In this document: positions 57,751 to 64,000 of the stretch, one piece after another
Layout: the number at the start of each line of letters is the position of its first letter
How positions within the stretch are numbered: position 1 is the first letter of the stretch
Assembly (NCBI RefSeq): GCF_037893015.1
Contig: NC_133661.1
Location: 187,634,809 to 187,698,808, forward strand
Length of the DNA stretch: 64,000 nt
Direction of reading: 5' to 3'
From: Macrotis lagotis
Lineage: Eukaryota; Chordata; Mammalia; Peramelemorphia; Peramelidae
Program-made: the position numbers and the translations under genes
The notes under the pieces: generated by a model
Seen by the model: only the letters and a program-made list of their open reading frames with translations
What the model was told of the DNA's origin: nothing
Database searches by the model: none

Positions 57751-58650
57751 TGCTAGTTGTCCTTTTGAATTGAAGAACTCCATACTGACCAGCCAAGAGA
57801 CTGGTGGCAAGATTTGCACAATTATCTTTATTATAGTGAGGTATATATTCTTTGCAAGACATCCTTCTCTCTTGCCTATACCAGAATTATTTTACCCCAT
57901 GGCCTGATTGATAGCAAACAGAACTATTGAAAATGGTCTGACTACTGTAAAAATCTCTTGCCCTAATTTGGTGTCACTTCGTCCATATCAGTGAGGTACC
58001 ATGGTGCATCATCAACATTGGGCAAAACTGGCAACAGAATGTCATATCCTGGTACACCCTAACCTGTCTCTCAATCATCAGTCTGGCCTTTCCTTTCAGA
58101 CTGTCCTTGGCTTTTTTGCTTTCTCTTTCTTTTGTATCAGTGAGATACCAGAGCACACCACAAACACCAGGCAAATACCTGCATGTAATATCTAGTTACA
58201 GAATGTGCCACCTTATATCACCTTTGATCATCAGTATGACAAATTAGCAGCGTCATTAACTCTAGGGCAATGTCAGCTTGCTACTCATAGGTCTAAACTC
58301 CACTGCTCTGTTAGTGCAGAGCTTGAGCTTGACACCATGGAACTGTAAGACTTTCCAAGGTACAGATCCCTCTCTTAGGGTGTACACATTCCAGGGTGGC
58401 CCTACTTTTCACGAAGAAAAGAGAATTTTCCTCTGGACTCCTGCCAGCTTCTCCAGGATTAGTCTCATTAATGTAGTGGATACCTCACAGCACCTGTTTC
58501 CAGATTCAGGGATCTGAAGCCCACCCCTTCCAATCAGTCAAAAAAGAAAGGCTATTGCCTGTCCTTTTGGAATGGCATTTCACTATCTCTAAGAAGAAAC
58601 TTAACCCTTCTCCATTCCTTCCAAAGTTCTCATTTGAATATAGGGTTAGA
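57751..58650 (-). mobile_element. Candidate solo LTR (fossil) in L1
   Basis: A 900-bp non-L1 block lies between two joining L1 RT pieces and is flanked by the 7-bp direct repeat ATCAGCA (57744-57750, 58651-58657). On the minus strand it ends ACAACTAGCA and has an AATAAA signal at 57832-57827, about 75 bp before that end, as in an LTR. An imperfect ~100-bp tandem duplication lies inside (about 57988-58085 and 58136-58238). No retroviral gene is present. It is younger than the L1; the class is not assigned. Confidence 0.5.
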
Positions 58651-60914
58651 ATCAGCATAATAGACTATTTTAATAACAAAAAAAGAAATTATATGATTAT
58701 TTCAATAGATGCTGACTAAGCTTTTGACAATATACAAAGCCCAATTCCTATTAGAAATCCCAGAGGGGATATGAATAAGTGAAGTTTTTCTTAAAATGAT
58801 CCAAAGCCATCAATAAGCATTATGTGTAATGGGTATAAGCTAGAAGCAATTCCAATAAAATCAGGGATGAAATAAAGATGCCTATTATAGTAATGTTAGC
58901 TTTAAAGAAAAGAAAAAGAAATTACAAGAATTAGAAAAGGCAATGAGGAAACAAAACTTTTATTCTTTGCAGATAATATGATGACATACTTAGAGAATCA
59001 TAGAAAAATCAACTGAAACTACTTGAAACAATAACTTTAGCAAAGTTGCAGGACATAAAATACCACCCCCCCCAAATCATCAGCATTTTTATATATTACC
59101 ATCAAATGCCAGAAGCAAGGGATAGAAAGAGAAATTCCATTTAAAGTAACTGTAGACAACACAAACTCATTGAGAGGAAGTCTGCCTGCTGAGCCAGGTC
59201 CAGAAAATATATAAAAACAATTACAAAACACTTTTCACGCAAATAAAATCGGATCTAAATAAATGAAAAAATGTCAAACGCTCATGGATAAGAAGAGCTA
59301 ATATAATAAAATGACAATTCTACCCAAATTAAATTACTTATTCAGTGACATATCAATCAAACTACCAACAAATTATTTTATAGAGCTAAAAACATAATTA
59401 TAAAATTCTTCTGGAAGAGCAAAAGATCAAGAATATCAAGGGGATTAATGAAAAATGCAAAGGAAGGCAGTTTAGCTGTACTGGATCTAAAATTATATTA
59501 TAAAGCTGTAGTCATCAAAGCTGTCTGTTATTGGTTAAGAAATAGAGTGGTGGATACATGGAATAGATTAGGGACAAAAGAAACAGTAGTAAATGCCTAT
59601 AGTATTCTACTGTTTCATTAACTCAAAAACTCTAGCTTCTGGGATAAGAATTAATTCTTTAATAAAAACTGCTGGGAAAAACTAGAAAAGATCATGTGGC
59701 AGAAACTAGGTATTGACCAACATGTCACACCCAATATATAAGGTCAAAATGAAGGCACAATTTAGACATAATGGTGATACCATAAGCAATTAAGAGAACA
59801 AGGCATTGTATATCTTTCAGATCTCTGGAAAAGAGAACCTTTAATGATCACAAAAGTTAGAGAACATTGGAAAATGTAGATGAATAATTTTGATTACATT
59901 ATATTAAAGGTTTTATACAAATAAAACCAATGCAACCAAGATTAGAAGTAGTGCAGGAAGCTGAGAAGCAATTTTCACAGCTGGTGTTTCATTATTAAAA
60001 TATATAGACAACTGAATCAAATTTAGAAGCCATTCCTCAATTGATAAATGGTCAAAGAATATGAACAGACATTTTCAATGAAGAAATTGGAGCTATCTAT
60101 AATCATATAAAAATGTTCCAAATCATTATTGGTAAGAAAAATACAAAAGAAAACAACATTGAGCACTACTTCCCACATATTAGATTGACCAATATGACAA
60201 AAAAAAGGGAATTGGTCAATGTTGAAGGGGATGTGGGAAAATTGGTACATTAATGTATTGTTGGTTGTGAACTGATCCAACCATTATGGAGAACAATTTG
60301 GAGCTATGCTGAAATAGCAATAAAACTGCACATACTTTTTCATCCAGAGATACCACTAATATGTCTGTACTCTAAAGCAATAATAAAAAAGTGAAAAGAC
60401 CCATATGTACAAAAATATTTATAGCAGCTCTTTTTTGTAGTGGCAAAAACCAGAAAATTCCCATCAATTGATAAATGGCTGAATAAGTTATGGTATATAA
60501 TGTTTTGGGGTACTATTTTTCTGTAATGAATCATGAATAAGTAAACTTAAGAAAAACATTGAGAGGCAATTCTTATATGACTTGTGTTAGAAAATGCCAT
60601 CCACATTCAGAGAAAGAACTATGTTTTCTGAATGCAGACCAAAGAACATTATTTTCAATTTTAAAAATTTGCTTTTTGCTTTTTCCCCCACTTTTCAGAG
60701 TTTTCCCTCTAACATCCTGATTCTTCCTTCACAACAAAACAACATATGGAGATATGCTTAACAAAGTTGTTCATGTATAACTTATATTATATTGTTGTCA
60801 AGGGCAGGGTAGAAGAAAGAAAGGGAGGGAGAAATATGTGGAGTTTTACATTTTACAGAAAAATGAATATTGAAAATTCTCTTTACATATAATTGGCAAA
60901 ATGAATAATTGAAT

Positions 60915-61030
60915 TAAATAAAAGAAGAATATAAGGTCCTTGGAGCCAGGAACTATCTTTTTTTGCCTATATTTGCATCTTAAGTGCTTGAAATATAGTA
61001 AATCTTCAATAAATCATTATTGATTGAAAA
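60915..61030 (+). mobile_element. L2 3' end
   Basis: AATATAAGGTCCTTGGAGCC, GGAACTATCTTTTTTTGCC, then CTTCAATAAATCATTATTG: the terminal signature of L2. Confidence 0.7.
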
Positions 61031-63095
61031 TAAAAAAAGTGTACCAATGAGTACATTAGCTCATGAACCCTATGTGGATGCTCAATAGGATAGTTATTTT
61101 TTTCAATAAAGGTCATAACTACTTTTCTTTAGGCTGAGGTGAAAGGCATTAGGAAGTAAATGATACAAAGGCATTCCTTTCATAACAATGGTAATCATGG
61201 ATCTATTTCAATTTCAAAAATATAATGCTACCATGCTGGTGGTAGACAGCTTGGCTAAGGTTTTTAGTTTCTTTCCTATTTGACTTGGCAAATATGGTCC
61301 TCTACTTACCTATTACTTTAGAAAATTTTCTGACATTGGGATCATTCCTATCACATCAGCTTTGATTTGGATTACAAATTTTTCTAATACTTTTGGACTG
61401 CACTGATTATAGACCTGTAGTGAAGAATTTACCTTTCAATCCATTGTTACCCTCATTCTGAAGATTGGAGTTTCCAAATCAAATGCTGGAATAGTATCTT
61501 TTCTTTCTATCAAAATGACAACTGCCTTATTTCATAAAATGGAAATTTATTATAATAACTGGGAATCCTATGATCTATTGAAAGTCTGCTTTGTTTTTAA
61601 AATAAGAATTGTAACTTCTAGAATTCTGTTGATCACTATTAGTTTTTCCTTGTGCTTACCTTTGGTATTGTAATTTCTGAAGTCTATAATTACCTGAGAG
61701 AGATGAATTCTTTCTAAACTAACTCATGCAGGTTCAAGAAATAGCTAAAATGTCAACAAAACTAATGAACTGGATCTATTATGGATATTCTCTTTAACCT
61801 CTTCATGAGGAGACCATTTTGGAATCTCTTTTACCAGAAAGGAGACATCTTTCATTCCAATGTTGAGTTCCATGGACTACTAGTTAAATATTAACTTAAT
61901 CACTTTGCGTCCATTCTGTATTTTGAAATTCTTGTTAAAAATGGGTTCATCTTAATTTCTAACTACAATGTTAGAACCATTGCTTACTGACTGTTGTATA
62001 TTATTGTTTTATATCTATAGTATATAAATGAGTATATATCTATAGTATGTAAATATTATATAGTATATATACATACATATTTTTGCTCTCTTTTTATATT
62101 TATAAGCTTTGAGGATATTTATTCCAACTCCTACTCTGATGGATAATCCTCTAATATCTCTATATTCCTTAATTTGAATCCATAAATAATTCTAATATTC
62201 CTTAATCTAAAATCAGGAATAATAAATGCAACAAAGGCAAAAAAAGCAACAACAGGGCTATGAACAGAATACTTTCTACCTAACAATTATTATAGTGCTT
62301 ACTTCTTCATTTGGACACAGTCAAGCAGTGAAGGTCAACGAAAGCCTTTTGATTACTGCTGCAGTTCTATACCGCAGTATATCTTTCAAGTGTTCTTGGT
62401 GTCTTTTGAACAAGTCAGTCATAAGTCCATCTCATCAACATATGCTTATCAGACTTGGAACCAGTCACATAACTCCTGTTTATGCTTTAAAATCCTATAA
62501 GTGTTGCATTAACTGTACAAATTATAAATTCTTAGAAGGGTTGGGCTTAGCCAGTTCTCATTATATAGTCACAGTACACAAACATACATCTTTCTAGGTT
62601 TGTATCTCTCTATGTATAATCTCTATTTCTATTTCCATCTATTTCTATTTCATCATCTCTATTGATGATATCTGTTCATCTCTCTATATGGAATGCATTC
62701 TTTGGTTTATGGAAGCCACTTAAAGGGTAATTTTATGAATTGTCTGGAGTTAAGATGAAGGATTCAATTCACAAGATACATTTTCTGATACTGAAATAAA
62801 CATAGTAAATCTTTTGTTACTAAGTCACAATTTAGAGGAGCCAGGAATGAAAAACATTTTAGTGAGAAGGACAGGTTACAAGAGAATGATTTTATTAAAA
62901 AGCTTGTGTCAGTAGGAGGGGACATAAATCAATATCTTACAATATTTTATAATTTTGTAAATATTTGAAAAGCATGATTGAAATGATAGAAATTTGTTTT
63001 ACAGATTAAAAAATGATATATATTGGTTCTTTGGTTCTTTTTCACGAGTCATTTCCCTACAAATACTTCTTTCAATTCCTTCCAAAATATACTCT

Positions 63096-63127
<32 letters not shown>

Positions 63128-63268
63128 CCCAACAAAATTTTTATTGGATTTACTAAACAAAAGGAGAGATATGTCCCTTGATTCAGACGATTTGAGACAC
63201 AAAACAAAATAAAATAAAACAACTTCCATGTTGATTTCATTGACATTATTGTGATTAATGGCAGTACT
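61031..63268. other. Unassigned intergenic region
   Basis: No gene is supported. A 123-residue open frame at 62226-62597 (plus) starts at a real ATG but shows no recognisable domain; it is rich in S, Y, H and C and starts with a Q/K-rich segment. A TATAG/TATATA stretch occupies 62020-62075, and (CA)n is at 63101-63127. Short (TCTATTTC)n-like repeats lie near 62615-62660. Confidence 0.4.
63101..63127 (+). repeat. (CA)n microsatellite
   Basis: About 13 CA units, ending CACACCCC. Confidence 0.95.
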
Positions 63269-63419
63269 TTTTTTTTAGGTTTTTGCAAGGTAAATGGGGT
63301 TAAGTGGATTGCCCAAGGCCACACAGCTAGGTAATTATTAAGTGTCTGAGGCTGGATTTGAACCCAGGTACTCTTGATTCCAGGGCTGATGCTCTATCCA
63401 CTGTGCCACCTAGCTGCCC
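63269..63419 (-). mobile_element. WSINE1-like SINE
   Basis: Full-length minus-strand copy. Target repeat CAGTACT (63262-63268, 63420-63426). Confidence 0.9.
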
Positions 63420-63474
63420 CAGTACTGTTCCTTTTAAAAGAAAATTTCTAAGTAAATATGAGAAGAAGTAGCAA

Positions 63475-63668
63475 TACAGTGTGATGCAATGGAAAAAGCA
63501 ATGAACTTGAAGTATGAATTTGAAGTCATGGGACCTGAGTTTGAATTATGACCATAAATGGTCTTGTATGTGCTTAGCCCCTCTGTACCTCAGTTTACAT
63601 ATCTGTAAAATGAGTGGATTGGATACCTCAGATTCCTTCCAACTGTTGATCTATAGTTCTGTGACATC
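63475..63668 (+). mobile_element. MIR/Ther-1-type SINE
   Basis: AAAGCAATGAACTTGAAGTA, ACCTGAGTTTGAATTATGAC, CTGTAAAATGAGTGGATTGG and TTCCAACTGTTGATCTATAG follow the Ther-1 order. Confidence 0.7.
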
Positions 63669-64000
63669 CTTTTAGTTATATGAAATACTAATTTAAGTAG
63701 ACAAGGAGAAGAATGGTGACAAATTTTTCTGTAAAAAAAGATATATACATTCACTATGATTTTATTTTCAGAAGTACTCCAAATAAGATAATTTACATTT
63801 TCTGTGTATAAAAACAAAGAGTCTAATATAAAAGAGTCTAATATAAAAGAAAGGTATTTAAAGGCATTTAAAAGTATTTCCTTCTATTTATTAGTGAATA
63901 AAAGAGTTAATAGTCAATTTTTAAAGGAACTTTATAGTTGGGAAATCTTTCCTTTATTTGAATTTCAAAAAACTACTGATAAGTAAAAGTTTTGAAATTA
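63669..64000. other. Unassigned stretch at window edge
   Basis: AT-rich. A 16-bp tandem duplication (AGAGTCTAATATAAAA twice, about 63818-63849) is the only structure noted. Confidence 0.4.

Larger units (their letters stand above)
56080..60905 (+). mobile_element. 5'-truncated L1 ORF2, plus strand, with LTR insertion
   Basis: It begins at the ORF2 start (GACATGAATTCTCCCATAAAA) and runs through endonuclease, reverse transcriptase and C-terminus to the 3' UTR. Recognisable peptides include [20 protein letters not shown] with KKKSPGS (57258-57420). Near 58963 the catalytic FADD block reads FADN, which alone would abolish reverse transcription, and stops are frequent. A 0.9-kb insert occupies 57751-58650. 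The element proper is about 3.9 kb. Confidence 0.8.

Overview
The window looks like marsupial nuclear DNA, probably from an Australian marsupial such as a dasyurid. The species is an inference. The main evidence is a tRNA-derived SINE of about 150 bp, present in at least 17 recognisable copies. It has a GGTTCAAATCC B box, a tail half ending in CACTTAACCCC and CCTTGCAAAA, and clean target-site duplications. Mon-1-type SINEs, MIR/Ther-1 relics, L2/CR1 relics and marsupial-type LINE-1 with half-L1 derivatives accompany it. I found no bacterial or plasmid genes, rRNA, tRNA gene or CRISPR array.

Two genes are supported. Both are olfactory receptors of the family 11 type (OR11G/OR11H-like) on the minus strand, about 21.5 kb apart: 26077-27032 and 48548-49498. 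The second has a full single-exon frame with a good ATG. The first has a complete seven-helix body but no in-frame ATG near its N-terminus. A good splice acceptor lies at 27033-27034, so it either takes its start from an upstream exon not identified here or has lost its start codon. The window is therefore a slice of an olfactory receptor cluster.

The rest is nested transposon debris. (1) 1-4750: unassigned sequence with a (CAG)14 tract, then a minus-strand half-L1-like element carrying two SINEs, an unrecognised insert and an L1 3' end. The insert shares an inverted copy with the CAG region. (2) 5509-12960: a plus-strand L1 holding a solo LTR (6893-7253), a (GGAAA)n tract and a 3-kb half-L1 (8355-11362). 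(3) 13-25 kb: SINEs, another L1 with a solo LTR (18562-19000), and an old L2 (22180-23640). (4) 25-31 kb: the first receptor, MIRs and microsatellites. (5) 31140-35115: a minus-strand L1 with a solo LTR and several SINEs. (6) 35-40 kb: MIR/L2/CR1 relics and the 5' part of a plus-strand L1. (7) 40420-46960: a minus-strand L1 into which a half-L1 with an intact-looking 5' end (42322-45122) inserted, plus SINEs. (8) 47-64 kb: the second receptor, AT-rich DNA, and an L1 (56080-60905) holding a candidate solo LTR.

I see no convincing new biological system. The most useful leads are the missing start and exon structure of the first receptor, the inverted repeat with the CAG expansion, the shared deletion junction of the half-L1 copies, and the strong minus-strand bias of the young SINE and the LTRs.
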